A stretch of DNA of 64,000 bases from positions 434,001 through 498,000 of the forward strand of contig NZ_RKRF01000007.1 of assembly GCF_003843875.1 (NCBI RefSeq). Direction: 5' to 3'. The DNA comes from Aquisalibacillus elongatus (GTDB taxonomy: Bacteria; Bacillota; Bacilli; Bacillales; Alkalibacillaceae). Both the position numbers and the translations under genes were made by a program. This document shows positions 17,882-27,247 of this stretch, in pieces (position 1 is the first letter of the stretch; each line of letters starts with the position of its first letter). The notes under the pieces are model-generated. The model was not told the origin of the DNA. It searched no databases and saw nothing but the letters and a program-made list of their open reading frames with translations.

Positions 17882-19345
17882 ATGAAACCGGATAAAGAGA
17901 GAAAATTAAGTAAGTCACTTAAGGATAATCGAAAGTTTTTAAAAGAGTTGCTTGGAATCGATGTGTCGTTTGATGCAGAGTTTCGAACATTAAACATTTT
18001 AGGAACTGAAATTGACATCTATTTTGTTAATGGATTGAATGATAAAGATCACATCAACATCGTAATGAAGGAACTATTAGAATTAAATGATGTCGAATCT
18101 AAGCCTAAAAACATTCATGAACTCATTGAAAATCGACTAGTGAATAATCAAGTCGAAAAAGTGGATGTCACTTATGATGCGGTGACTGAAATCCTTTCCG
18201 GACTAATTGTCGTTATTGTAGATGGATATGCCGAAGCTTTTGCTGTTGATACACGTAGTTATCCTGGGAGACCACCATCAGAACCTGATACTGAAAAGGT
18301 CGTAAGAGGGTCAAGAGATGGCTATACAGAAAATATTATCGTAAATACTGGGTTGACGAGAAGAAGAGTTAGAGACGATAACTTGCGTTTTGAGATGTTA
18401 AGAATAGGGGCTAGATCTAGAACAGACGTAGCTATTGCATATATAGATGACGTTGCAGACCCAGGGTTAGTCGATGAGATTCGCTCGAGTTTAAAAAAGC
18501 TAGATGTTGATGGTTTATCCATGGCTGAAAAGAGCTTAGAAGAGTTCGTAGTCAATCAAAAAGGAAACCCGTTTCCGCTTGTCAGATTTACTGAAAGGCC
18601 AGACGTTGCATCAGCACATTTGTTTGAAGGTCATGTGTTAATTATGGTGGATACTTCACCTAGTGTCATTATCACTCCGACAACCTTTTTTCATCATGTT
18701 CAACATGCAGAAGAATTCAGACAATCTCCTGTGGTTGGGACGTTCGTACGTTGGGTTAGATTTTTTGCTATTTTCTTTTCTATATTTTTATTACCATTGT
18801 GGTTATTATTTGTTATGAACCCTGAGTTGCTACCACCAAACTTAGCCTATATTGGGCCAAATGAAGAAGGAAATATTCCTTTATTAGTACAGGTCTTGTT
18901 GGCGGATGTTGGTGTAGAGTTCCTCAGAATTGCAGCTATTCATACGCCAACAGCTGTTTCTACAGCAATGGGGTTGATTGCCGCGATTTTGATTGGTGAA
19001 ATTGCTATACAAGTTGGTTTATTCACGCCAGAGATCATTTTATATGTAGCAATTAGTGCAATGGGAGCTTATGCGACACCGAGTTATGAACTAAGCGTAG
19101 CTAATAAAATTGCAAGGTTACTTTTAGTTGTAATTACTGCCTGGTTAGGCGTTATAGGGCTCGTAGTTGGCTTTACATTATACATTCTACTATTAACAAG
19201 GACACTTTCTTTAAACACACCTTACTTTTGGCCAGTGATTCCGTTTAATGCTAAGGCTCTTTATCATATTTTGTTCAGAGTACCAGTTCCACTTCATAAA
19301 GTTAGACCGAGTATAGTACACCCACAAGATGAAAAGCGTCGTTAA
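17882..19345 (+). CDS. spoVAF: stage V sporulation protein AF, GerA family
   Basis: A 487-residue protein homologous to the A subunits of nutrient germinant receptors (GerAA family). The first ~290 residues are soluble; the C-terminal part has five or so membrane spans from about residue 295. Characteristic segments are PFPLVRFTERPD and GHVLIMVDTSPS. Two starts are possible: ATG at 17873 overlaps the spoVAE stop but abuts the ribosome site; ATG at 17882 is 9 nt from AAAGG and is chosen. Last gene of the operon. The family role is in germination-related ion/DPA movement with OrbA/FigP-type partners; the exact function here is inferred. Confidence 0.93.
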   Translation: MKPDKERKLSKSLKDNRKFLKELLGIDVSFDAEFRTLNILGTEIDIYFVNGLNDKDHINIVMKELLELNDVESKPKNIHELIENRLVNNQVEKVDVTYDAVTEILSGLIVVIVDGYAEAFAVDTRSYPGRPPSEPDTEKVVRGSRDGYTENIIVNTGLTRRRVRDDNLRFEMLRIGARSRTDVAIAYIDDVADPGLVDEIRSSLKKLDVDGLSMAEKSLEEFVVNQKGNPFPLVRFTERPDVASAHLFEGHVLIMVDTSPSVIITPTTFFHHVQHAEEFRQSPVVGTFVRWVRFFAIFFSIFLLPLWLLFVMNPELLPPNLAYIGPNEEGNIPLLVQVLLADVGVEFLRIAAIHTPTAVSTAMGLIAAILIGEIAIQVGLFTPEIILYVAISAMGAYATPSYELSVANKIARLLLVVITAWLGVIGLVVGFTLYILLLTRTLSLNTPYFWPVIPFNAKALYHILFRVPVPLHKVRPSIVHPQDEKRR

Positions 19346-19402
19346 TTATTGATAATATTTAAAACTTTATGGTATAGTTTTAGAGATTATTGATATAGTA
19401 AT

Positions 19403-19451
19403 CGATACTTGTTTGTTTGCAAAGGCTAACAACAAGTATCGTTTTCTATTT
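19403..19451 (+). terminator. spoVA operon terminator
   Basis: CGATACTTGTT (19403-19413) pairs perfectly with AACAAGTATCG (19431-19441), followed by TTTTCTATTT. It lies between spoVAF and lysA and overlaps the spurious 5' extension of the lysA frame. Confidence 0.85.
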
Positions 19452-19514
19452 ACAAAAACTCTTAATTCTTTTGTTTATACATATATTTATGAACTGATTC
19501 AGGAAGGTGATGAA

Positions 19515-20795
19515 GTGGTGCGGGAGAATATGTTACATATCAATGGAGTCAGTGCTGAGTATTTAGTTAATAAATATAGCACACCACTTTTTGTTTATGA
19601 TGTGAATCAAATTAGGGAAAATGCTAGAGCTTTTGTTCATACATTTGAATCATTAAATGTTGATTATCAAGTCGCGTATGCTAGTAAAGCATTTTCTTCG
19701 ATTGCTATGCTTCAGGTTGCTAAGCAAGAAGGGTTGAGCCTTGATGTCGTTTCACAAGGTGAATTATATACAGCGATAGAAGCGGGGTTTCCAGTAGAAA
19801 AAATACATCTTCACGGTAATAATAAAAACATAGAAGAACTCGAAATGGCTATAGAACATAATATCGGATGTATCGTCGTTGATAATTTTTATGAAATTGA
19901 CCTATTGAAGAAACTATTAGATCAACATAATACTGAGATGGAAGTCCTTTTGCGTGTAACACCTGGAATTGAGGCGCATACGCATGACTATATCTTAACT
20001 GGGCAAGAAGATTCTAAATTCGGCTTTGACCTTTCAAGCGAACAGGCTGATGATGCTCTTAGCCAATTAATTCAAAGTGACCGAATCCATGTACAAGGTG
20101 TACACTGTCATATAGGTTCACAAATCTTTGAAACTCAAGGCTTTGTTTTAGCTACAAGAAAGATTTATCAAATGTTAAAATCATGGAAGGAAAAATTCCA
20201 GTTCGAAGCAAAAGTCGTAAACTTAGGCGGTGGTTTTGGTATACAATATACACAAGAAGATGAACCACTACCGTTAAATCAATACGTCATATCATTAGTT
20301 GAGACTGTAAGAGAAGAAGCTAGTCAACATGGATTAAGTACGCCAGAGATTTGGATTGAACCCGGTCGGTCAATTGTTGGAGAGGCTGGCTCAACAATAT
20401 ATACCATAGGATCTATAAAAGAACTAGAAGGTATTCGAAAATATGTATCGGTCGATGGTGGAATGACCGACAATATTCGTCCAGCTTTATATCAAGCTAA
20501 ATATGATGCTGTTGTAGCTAATAAAATGGACCAACCAAAAGAAGAGATCGTGTCCGTTGCAGGCAAATGTTGTGAGTCAGGTGATATGTTAATTTGGGAT
20601 TTAGAGGTTCCTAAAGTTGAGAGTGGTGATTTATTAGCTGTAAAATCGACAGGCGCATATGGCTATTCGATGGCTAATCACTATAATCGTTTCGCAAAAC
20701 CTGCTGTTGTATTTATTGAGGACGGCCAAGATCATTTAGTTGTAAAACGAGAAACGTATAGAGATTTAACACAAAGTGATTTATCATATGAATAA
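19515..20795 (+). CDS. lysA: diaminopimelate decarboxylase
   Basis: A 426-residue PLP-dependent, fold-III enzyme that makes lysine from meso-diaminopimelate, the last step of lysine synthesis. Lys58 in YASKAFSS should carry the PLP; the glycine-rich GGGFGIQY, EPGRSIVGEAG and the CCESGD motif at the dimer active site are present. The start is a GTG at 19515, 7 nt from GGAAGG; a second GTG is next to it. The longer frame (from 19413) starts within the spoVA terminator. Neither a lysine riboswitch nor a T-box was recognised upstream. Its position after spoVAF is that of B. subtilis lysA. Confidence 0.94.
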   Translation: MVRENMLHINGVSAEYLVNKYSTPLFVYDVNQIRENARAFVHTFESLNVDYQVAYASKAFSSIAMLQVAKQEGLSLDVVSQGELYTAIEAGFPVEKIHLHGNNKNIEELEMAIEHNIGCIVVDNFYEIDLLKKLLDQHNTEMEVLLRVTPGIEAHTHDYILTGQEDSKFGFDLSSEQADDALSQLIQSDRIHVQGVHCHIGSQIFETQGFVLATRKIYQMLKSWKEKFQFEAKVVNLGGGFGIQYTQEDEPLPLNQYVISLVETVREEASQHGLSTPEIWIEPGRSIVGEAGSTIYTIGSIKELEGIRKYVSVDGGMTDNIRPALYQAKYDAVVANKMDQPKEEIVSVAGKCCESGDMLIWDLEVPKVESGDLLAVKSTGAYGYSMANHYNRFAKPAVVFIEDGQDHLVVKRETYRDLTQSDLSYE

Positions 20796-20828
20796 ACATT
20801 ATGAATGATGAAGAGGGAGAAATGAATT

Positions 20829-21260
20829 ATGACAAAAGCAACGATTCATTTTGAAAACGGTGAAGCGATTCAAATTCAATTATTTGATGAAGAAGCCCCG
20901 AAAACAGTCGAAAATTTTGTGGAGCTTGCTGAGAAAGGGTTTTATGACGGCTTAACATTCCATAGAGTTATTCCAAACTTTGTTATTCAGGGGGGCTGCC
21001 CAAATGGAGATGGAACAGGCGGTCCAGGTTACACTATTAAATGTGAAACAGAAGATAATCCACGTAAACACGAGCGCGGAACACTGTCTATGGCACATGC
21101 GGGTAAAGATACTGGTGGTAGTCAGTTTTTTATCTGCCATTCACCACAACCTCATTTGGACGGTGTACACACAGTGTTTGGAAACGTAACTGAAGGTTTT
21201 GAAGTCGTTGATCGTGTTAGACCCGGTGATGTTATGGATAAAGTCACAATCGACAAGTAG
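20829..21260 (+). CDS. ppiB: peptidyl-prolyl cis-trans isomerase, cyclophilin type
   Basis: A 143-residue cytoplasmic cyclophilin that speeds proline isomerisation in protein folding. Active-site motifs [20 protein letters not shown] and SQFFI are intact, so it should be active and cyclosporin-binding in type. A GAGGG ribosome site precedes the ATG by about 11 nt. It follows lysA after a short gap and may be co-transcribed with it. Confidence 0.95.
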   Translation: MTKATIHFENGEAIQIQLFDEEAPKTVENFVELAEKGFYDGLTFHRVIPNFVIQGGCPNGDGTGGPGYTIKCETEDNPRKHERGTLSMAHAGKDTGGSQFFICHSPQPHLDGVHTVFGNVTEGFEVVDRVRPGDVMDKVTIDK

Positions 21261-21268
21261 TGATTTGA

Positions 21269-21737
<469 letters not shown>

Positions 21738-21740
21738 TTC

Positions 21741-21778
21741 GAAGTCCTACTAGTATGTTAACTGGTAGGACTTCTTTC
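21741..21778 (+). terminator. ribT terminator
   Basis: GAAGTCCTAC (21741-21750) pairs with GTAGGACTTC (21765-21774), followed by TTTC, just after the ribT stop. Confidence 0.75.
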
Positions 21779-21904
21779 AGTTGTAATTTCTTAAAAACAC
21801 GCACCATATTAGGTTTAGGGGTTTATATAGTATTTCAATCTCATTCATTATTTGTTAAGATTTGAATGAGAATAATGAAATGACGTTGAAATGAGTGAGA
21901 TAAA

Positions 21905-22642
21905 TTGGGACAATCCATCTATCAAGTTAAACTTGATACTTTCGAAGGCCCACTTGATTTACTATTACATTTAGTTAATCAATATGAAATTGATATATAC
22001 GATGTACCATTAAAAGAAATCACGGACCAGTATTTAGATTACATACACACCATGCAAGAAATGCAGTTAGATGTTGCCAGTGAATATCTAGTTATGGCAG
22101 CAACGTTATTGGCTATAAAAAGTCATATGCTTTTACCTAAACAAGAGTTAGAGGTAGAAGATGAATACGAAGAAGACCCAAGAGATGAACTTATACAACG
22201 AATTATTGAATATCGTAAATATAAAGAGGCATCCAAAGAATTAAAAGAAAGGGAACAAGAAGGTAATCAAATATTTACAAAACCTCCATCAGATTTATCT
22301 GACTATGAAAGTACAGTTAAAGTGACTAAAAGTGACAGTGTGTCAATTGTAGATTTAGCACAAGCGTTCCAAAAAGTTCTTAGACGTAAACAGTTACTTA
22401 AACCGATGGAGACAACAGTACAAAGGCAAGAGATTTCGATAGAAAAAAGAATGGATGAAGTCATCGGTGAATTAAAAGTGTCAGAAGGCCGAAAAAACTT
22501 CGAATCATTGTTTCCATACCAAGAAAAATTTGAAATAGTAGCAACGTTTCTAGCTATTTTGGAGTTAATGAAAGCAGTAAAGATTAGTTGTTATCAAACA
22601 CATAACTTCGAAGATATAATGGTTGAACTTATGGAGGTTTAA
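21905..22642 (+). CDS. scpA: segregation and condensation protein A
   Basis: A 245-residue kleisin that bridges the SMC dimer in the bacterial condensin. The N-terminal FEGPLDLLLHLV segment and the C-terminal winged-helix part (LFPYQEKFEIVATFLAILELMK) are typical. It starts with TTG; the ribosome site is weak (GAGTGAG). scpB follows immediately. Confidence 0.95.
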   Translation: MGQSIYQVKLDTFEGPLDLLLHLVNQYEIDIYDVPLKEITDQYLDYIHTMQEMQLDVASEYLVMAATLLAIKSHMLLPKQELEVEDEYEEDPRDELIQRIIEYRKYKEASKELKEREQEGNQIFTKPPSDLSDYESTVKVTKSDSVSIVDLAQAFQKVLRRKQLLKPMETTVQRQEISIEKRMDEVIGELKVSEGRKNFESLFPYQEKFEIVATFLAILELMKAVKISCYQTHNFEDIMVELMEV

Positions 22643-22643
22643 G

Positions 22644-23219
22644 ATGGAACTGAAACAATTAAAAGGGGTTCTAGAAGGACTATTATTTGTGTCTGGAGAT
22701 GAAGGGTTATCCGTTAAACAAATAAAAGACGTTCTTTCAATAGATGAGGATACCGTTCATGTTCTATTAGATGAATTAAGGTTTGATTATGAACATAATC
22801 AACGAGGGTTATCTATATTAGAATTAAAGGGGGTTTTTTATCTAACAACTAAGCCGGAACATGCTCTTTATTATGAAAAAATGATAGAAACGACGGTGTC
22901 TTCTCGTTTATCGCAAGCGGCATTAGAAACACTCGCGATTATTGCTTATCGTCAACCCATTACAAAGGTTGAAGTAGAAGATATCCGAGGAGTTAAAAGT
23001 GATGGGCCAGTCCAAACATTAGTATCTCGATTCTTAATAGAAGAATGTGGGAGAAAGGAAACAAGCGGACGACCAATTCTTTACCAAACAACAAAAGAGT
23101 TTTTGACATTCTTTGGCTTAACGTCGTTAGACGAATTACCACCATTACCTGAAGAAGGCTTCAATGAGGCAGTACAAGAGGCTGATTTATTTTTTAGCGA
23201 TTTGCCAGAAAATGAGTAG
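22644..23219 (+). CDS. scpB: segregation and condensation protein B
   Basis: A 191-residue dimeric winged-helix protein, the second non-SMC subunit of condensin. The conserved SQAALETLAIIAYRQPITKVEVEDIRGV segment is present around residues 90-120. The ATG at 22644 is two bases after the scpA stop, with GGAGG inside scpA; a longer frame from 22623 overlaps scpA and is unlikely. Confidence 0.95.
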   Translation: MELKQLKGVLEGLLFVSGDEGLSVKQIKDVLSIDEDTVHVLLDELRFDYEHNQRGLSILELKGVFYLTTKPEHALYYEKMIETTVSSRLSQAALETLAIIAYRQPITKVEVEDIRGVKSDGPVQTLVSRFLIEECGRKETSGRPILYQTTKEFLTFFGLTSLDELPPLPEEGFNEAVQEADLFFSDLPENE

Positions 23220-23251
23220 GTTTAACATTCTAAGGAGGATATATTACTCGA

Positions 23252-23710
23252 ATGGATACGCAGCTTCGCTCACAAGCAGAGTTAATCAATGACCATTTAG
23301 AAATAATTGAAGATGAATTAAATGATTTTTTAGATTTTACAAGTATAGATAAAGTATTGGATTCTAATCATCAAGTTCCAATTGATTATATACAAAACAT
23401 ATTTCGTGAATTTAGGTATTTAGCTGTCTATTGTGGTGAAGGTAAAAGGGCCATCACTAAACTAATACAGACCGATCAACTCGAACAAAATTATGTTGAT
23501 CGAGTTTATAAAGGTATTTACTATAAATGTGTGATTGAGTATTTTTCGCCAAAAGATGAGATTTGGACGGAGGATAGTCGAGCTTCTTATCGAAATAAGT
23601 GCTCAATTGATTTTCGAGATGATCCCGGGGAGATTATTGAACAGACAATGAAAAAAGTAGAACCTTCATTTCATGAACTGAGAGAACAATTAGATTATTT
23701 AGATTTATAA
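23252..23710 (+). CDS. ypuI: DUF3907 protein YpuI
   Basis: A 152-residue acidic soluble protein of the YpuI/DUF3907 family, found between scpB and dacB in Bacilli. No catalytic motif or membrane segment is visible. The GGAGG lies 13 nt before the ATG, unusually far; an in-frame ATT at 23243 would have short spacing. B. subtilis YpuI is somewhat longer. Function unknown. Confidence 0.75.
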   Translation: MDTQLRSQAELINDHLEIIEDELNDFLDFTSIDKVLDSNHQVPIDYIQNIFREFRYLAVYCGEGKRAITKLIQTDQLEQNYVDRVYKGIYYKCVIEYFSPKDEIWTEDSRASYRNKCSIDFRDDPGEIIEQTMKKVEPSFHELREQLDYLDL

Positions 23711-23745
23711 AGCTGAGGATTCTTCCTCAGCTTTATTTTTTATTC
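23709..23745 (+). terminator. terminator after ypuI
   Basis: AAAGCTGAGGA (23709-23719) pairs with TCCTCAGCTTT (23724-23734), a 4-nt loop, followed by ATTTTTTATT. Confidence 0.9.
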
Positions 23746-23812
23746 ATACACAAAAGACAAGTTCATATATTGAATACTAGGTAGACAAGTCCACCAAGTG
23801 AGGAGTTCGCAC

Positions 23813-24715
23813 ATGAAAAATGCATTGATGATAATCCTGGTATTTACTTTATTATTTTTGACGACTGTTCCATCCGAAACAGAAGTTACACCTTCAATTT
23901 CAGCTGAAAATGCTGTTGTATTGGATATGGATACGAATGAAATTATTTTTGAAAAAAATGCAAACCAACAAAAAAATATTGCTAGTATAACTAAAATCAT
24001 GACTGCCATTGTTGCACTTGAACAGGAAGAAATAAAAGATCGTGTCCTCATTAGCCGAAATGCAGCTATGAAAGAGGGTTCTTCTATTTATACAAAACCT
24101 GGTGATATTTATACTTTGGAAGATTTAATATATGGATTAATGTTAAGGTCAGGTAATGATGCGGCAACTGCTATTGCAGAACATGTTGGGGGAAGCGTAA
24201 AAGGCTTTGCTTTTCTTATGAATCAAAAAGCAACTTGGATTGGAATGAATAACAGCTCATTTCAAAATCCGCATGGACTTGATGAAGAGAACCATTACTC
24301 AACAGCATATGATATGGCTCTTTTGACGTCATATGCAATGAGCACTAATAGTGATTTTAGAAAGATCTTTGGAACAAAAAAACATCTACCAGAAAATATT
24401 AATTATTATTGGTTTAATAAAAACAAAATGCTTATGACGAATGATTATTGTACGGGTGGAAAAACAGGTTTTACGAAATCCGCCGGCAGAACACTAGTAA
24501 CAACAGCTGAACGTAATGGTGAACAAATAGTGGTGGTTACTTTAAATGCTTCAAGTGATTGGCAAGACCATCGAACGTTGTATGATTATGGTTTTAAAGC
24601 CTTAGAGGATCAATCAGACCCCATTGATGAAGAAATTCTTGATTTCCCTCAATTTATAGAATCGTACTTTGATGTGATCCATAGAATGCATGGTGTCAGA
24701 CAATGGTCCATATAA
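23813..24715 (+). CDS. dacB: D-alanyl-D-alanine carboxypeptidase, DacB-like, short form
   Basis: A 300-residue penicillin-binding protein with a signal peptide (about residues 1-20). Active-site motifs Ser58-x-x-Lys61 (SITK), Ser113-Gly-Asn115 and Lys217-Thr-Gly219 are intact. Its position before spmA-spmB is that of B. subtilis dacB (PBP5*), which controls cortex cross-linking, but that protein is about 380 residues; the C-terminal beta-domain and membrane tail appear to be missing here. The ATG at 23813 follows GAGGAG. The gene overlaps spmA by 13 bases, so the shorter 3' end is real and not a frameshift visible in the sequence. Confidence 0.88.
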   Translation: MKNALMIILVFTLLFLTTVPSETEVTPSISAENAVVLDMDTNEIIFEKNANQQKNIASITKIMTAIVALEQEEIKDRVLISRNAAMKEGSSIYTKPGDIYTLEDLIYGLMLRSGNDAATAIAEHVGGSVKGFAFLMNQKATWIGMNNSSFQNPHGLDEENHYSTAYDMALLTSYAMSTNSDFRKIFGTKKHLPENINYYWFNKNKMLMTNDYCTGGKTGFTKSAGRTLVTTAERNGEQIVVVTLNASSDWQDHRTLYDYGFKALEDQSDPIDEEILDFPQFIESYFDVIHRMHGVRQWSI

Positions 24716-25311
24716 TTTGGGTGAGTATGGCGGCGATTGGCATTATATATGCTGTTTTTAACGGTACAATTGAAGAAGTAAATGAAGTCATTTTCGAAAG
24801 TGCTAATGAAGCCGTCTATTTAACAATTAGTTTAGTTAGTATATTAGTATTTTGGTTAGGTTTAATGAGAGTTGCTGAAGAAGCAGGTTTATTAGTTAAG
24901 CTGGCTAAATTTTTTAAACCATTGTTTACAAGGTTGTTCCCTGATATACCTCATAACCACCCAGCAATGGGATATATATTATCCAATTTTTCAGCTAATA
25001 TATTTGGGTTAGGTAATGCTGCAACACCATTAGGTATTAAAGCTATGAAAGAAATGAAAAGTCTAAATGATGACAAAGATGAAGCATCGAGATCTATGAT
25101 TACTTTTTTAGCTTTAAATACATCGAGTGTAACCCTTATTCCAACTACGATGATTGCTATCAGGATGCAGTACGAATCAACAGCACCGACAGAAATAGTT
25201 ATTTCATCTATTTTTGCGACATTGATATCGACAATTGGTGCTATTTTAGTTGATCGTTATTTTTATTATCGTAGACAAGGGAGAATAGACTATGATCTTA
25301 CAGTTAAGTAA
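24703..25311 (+). CDS. spmA: spore maturation protein A
   Basis: A 202-residue integral membrane protein of the nucleoside-recognition (Gate) domain family. SpmA and SpmB are needed for full dehydration of the spore core. Hydrophobic segments occur near 2-20, 38-58, 130-150 and 165-190; the NFSANIFGLGNAATPLGIKAM segment is conserved. It overlaps the 3' end of dacB and the 5' end of spmB, giving a tight three-gene operon. Confidence 0.94.
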   Translation: MVHIIWVSMAAIGIIYAVFNGTIEEVNEVIFESANEAVYLTISLVSILVFWLGLMRVAEEAGLLVKLAKFFKPLFTRLFPDIPHNHPAMGYILSNFSANIFGLGNAATPLGIKAMKEMKSLNDDKDEASRSMITFLALNTSSVTLIPTTMIAIRMQYESTAPTEIVISSIFATLISTIGAILVDRYFYYRRQGRIDYDLTVK

Positions 25312-25816
25312 TTACATCATCCCATTTATCATTTTATTTGTCTTATTGTACGGAACATATAAGAAAGTTCCTACATATGAAAAATTCGTAGAAGGGGGTA
25401 AGGAAGGAGTATCACTCGCTATTTCCTTGCTTCCTTTTTTATTAGGAATGATTGTATCTATTAGTATTTTTAGGGCTTCTGGTGCAATGGATGCATTTGT
25501 ATTATTAATATCTCCTTTATTGACATTTTTGCATGTCCCACCGGATATTGTGCCACTTGCCTTAACGAGGCCTATATCAGGAACAGCATCATTAGGTGTT
25601 GCAACAGATATTATAAAAACTGAGGGACCAGATTCTTATTTAGGTAAACTAGCTTCGACGATGCAAGGTAGTACTGATACAACATTATATATTCTAACCG
25701 TTTATTTTGGAGCAGTTGGTATTAAAAAAATGGGTGATGCGCTTAAAGTTGGACTGTTAGCTGACTTTATTGGTATAATAGCATCGTTAATCATATGTTA
25801 TTTGCTATTCGGTTAG
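25292..25816 (+). CDS. spmB: spore maturation protein B
   Basis: A 174-residue membrane protein, partner of SpmA. It contains the family segment RPISGTASLGVATDII and four to five hydrophobic stretches. GGGAG precedes the ATG by 8 nt within spmA; the overlap is 20 bases. Confidence 0.94.
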   Translation: MILQLSNYIIPFIILFVLLYGTYKKVPTYEKFVEGGKEGVSLAISLLPFLLGMIVSISIFRASGAMDAFVLLISPLLTFLHVPPDIVPLALTRPISGTASLGVATDIIKTEGPDSYLGKLASTMQGSTDTTLYILTVYFGAVGIKKMGDALKVGLLADFIGIIASLIICYLLFG

Positions 25817-25829
25817 AAAGAAAAGGGGG

Positions 25830-25860
25830 AGCGTTAACTTTAAGTTAACGCTTTTGTCTT
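25830..25860 (+). terminator. dacB-spmA-spmB terminator
   Basis: AGCGTTAACTT (25830-25840) pairs with AAGTTAACGCT (25842-25852), followed by a T-rich run. It ends just before rluB. Confidence 0.8.
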
Positions 25861-25885
25861 TATTATGGAGAGAAAAGGTGGTTTA

Positions 25886-26626
25886 ATGAGTTCAAAAGAA
25901 CGTTTACAAAAAGTGATTGCTAAGAGTGGTTATACTTCAAGACGAAAGGCTGAAAACTTAATAACAGAAGGTAGAGTAAAAGTTAATAATAAGAAGGTAA
26001 CAGAATTAGGAACCAAAGTTGGTCCTAATGACGATATAGAAGTTGACGGAATTCCAATCGAAAAGGAAGAACCACTATATATCATGCTTTATAAACCTAG
26101 AGGCGTGATCTCAAGTGTAAGTGATGATAAAGGAAGAAAGGTCTTAGGAGATTTATTAAGCGAAGAGATTGAGACTCGCCTATACCCAGTTGGACGATTG
26201 GACTATGACACGTCTGGTCTTATTTTGTTAACGAATGACGGGGAATTCACACAAAAATTAATTCATCCTAAGTACAAAATAAATAAAGTCTACGTGGCAA
26301 AAGTCAAGGGAGTTCCAACTAAACCTGAAATATCATCTTTTAAAAAGGGTATAGAACATAATGGTGAGTATTTAAAATGTGTTCATAGCAGAATACTAAA
26401 AGTAGATAAGAAAAAAGGAAAAAGCATTATTGAATTAACGCTACAAGAAGGCAAGAATAGACAAGTTAAACGTATGTTTGAGTCTTTAGGGTATGAAGTG
26501 GAAAAATTAAAGCGCGAAAATTTTGGACCATTGACGTTAGGTAATTTAAACCCTGGAGATTACCGTGAATTAACACCAAAAGAAGTTAAACAACTCTTAA
26601 ATCTTGCAGAAAAAAATGTTAAATAA
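25886..26626 (+). CDS. rluB: 23S rRNA pseudouridine synthase B
   Basis: A 246-residue pseudouridine synthase of the RsuA/RluB family, acting on helix 89 of 23S rRNA (position 2605 in E. coli). An S4 RNA-binding domain covers residues 3-65 (RLQKVIAKSGYTSRRKAENLI). The catalytic Asp lies in GRLDYDTSGLILLTNDGE; KNRQVKRMFESLGY is also conserved. The ATG at 25886 follows AAAAGGTGG; an ATG at 25865 lies before it without a ribosome site. Confidence 0.93.
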   Translation: MSSKERLQKVIAKSGYTSRRKAENLITEGRVKVNNKKVTELGTKVGPNDDIEVDGIPIEKEEPLYIMLYKPRGVISSVSDDKGRKVLGDLLSEEIETRLYPVGRLDYDTSGLILLTNDGEFTQKLIHPKYKINKVYVAKVKGVPTKPEISSFKKGIEHNGEYLKCVHSRILKVDKKKGKSIIELTLQEGKNRQVKRMFESLGYEVEKLKRENFGPLTLGNLNPGDYRELTPKEVKQLLNLAEKNVK

Positions 26627-26662
26627 TGTTCAAACATGAAAAACGGTTCATATAGGCAAGGT

Positions 26663-26670
26663 GTTATAAT
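26663..26670 (+). promoter_or_regulatory. extended -10 promoter for resA
   Basis: TGTTATAAT ending at 26670 is an extended -10, 21 bp before the resA start. No good -35 is visible, which would fit dependence on an activator such as ResD; that is inference. Confidence 0.4.
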
Positions 26671-26691
26671 GGGATTAAAGGAGGATGCCCG

Positions 26692-27231
26692 TTGACAAAG
26701 AAGAAGAAAAGACGACTAATATTCCGTACTGTTGTTTTGACAGTGCTAGTTGCAACAACGATCTTTGTTTTATATATAAATGCCAAAAGCGACGACCCAT
26801 TATTAGCTCAAGGAGATCAAGCACCTAACTTTGTTCTAGAGCGTATGTTGAGTGATGAAACAATAGAACTTGAAGAGCTTAAAGGAAAGGGCGTTATGAT
26901 TAACTTCTGGGCTACTTATTGTGAACCTTGTAAAAAAGAAATGCCTCATATGGAAGAATTATATGCAGAATATGAAGAGAAGGGTATTGAAATAGTCGCA
27001 GTAAGTGTAGATAAAAATAGCATGGTTATAGAGGATTTCTATAATAGGCTAAATCTAAGTTTTCCATTAGTTCATGATAAAAACGGTACTGTTATGGACC
27101 GATATCAAGTCGTTCCTTTACCAACGTCTTATTTTATCAATCCAGATGGCACGATTGAACGTGTGGTTAAAGGTCCTCTAACGCTAGAGAAATTAGAAGG
27201 TTATTTTAAAGAAATATTACCGGAAGACTAA
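26692..27231 (+). CDS. resA: thiol-disulfide oxidoreductase ResA
   Basis: A 179-residue membrane-anchored thioredoxin-fold protein facing outwards, which reduces the haem-binding cysteines of apocytochrome c. Residues 8-30 form the anchor. The active site is Cys77-Glu-Pro-Cys80 in WATYCEPCKKEMP, the CEPC typical of ResA. It starts with TTG, 7 nt after GGAGG. First gene of resABCDE. Confidence 0.94.
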   Translation: MTKKKKRRLIFRTVVLTVLVATTIFVLYINAKSDDPLLAQGDQAPNFVLERMLSDETIELEELKGKGVMINFWATYCEPCKKEMPHMEELYAEYEEKGIEIVAVSVDKNSMVIEDFYNRLNLSFPLVHDKNGTVMDRYQVVPLPTSYFINPDGTIERVVKGPLTLEKLEGYFKEILPED

Positions 27232-27247
27232 CCGCGAGGGATGAATG

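Noticed and set aside
19403..19514. N-terminal extension of lysA from 19413
   Set aside because: The extension begins within the spoVA terminator and has no ribosome site.
19346..19514. Lysine riboswitch or T-box upstream of lysA
   Set aside because: The 170-bp gap is filled mostly by a terminator and has no T-box or L-box consensus.
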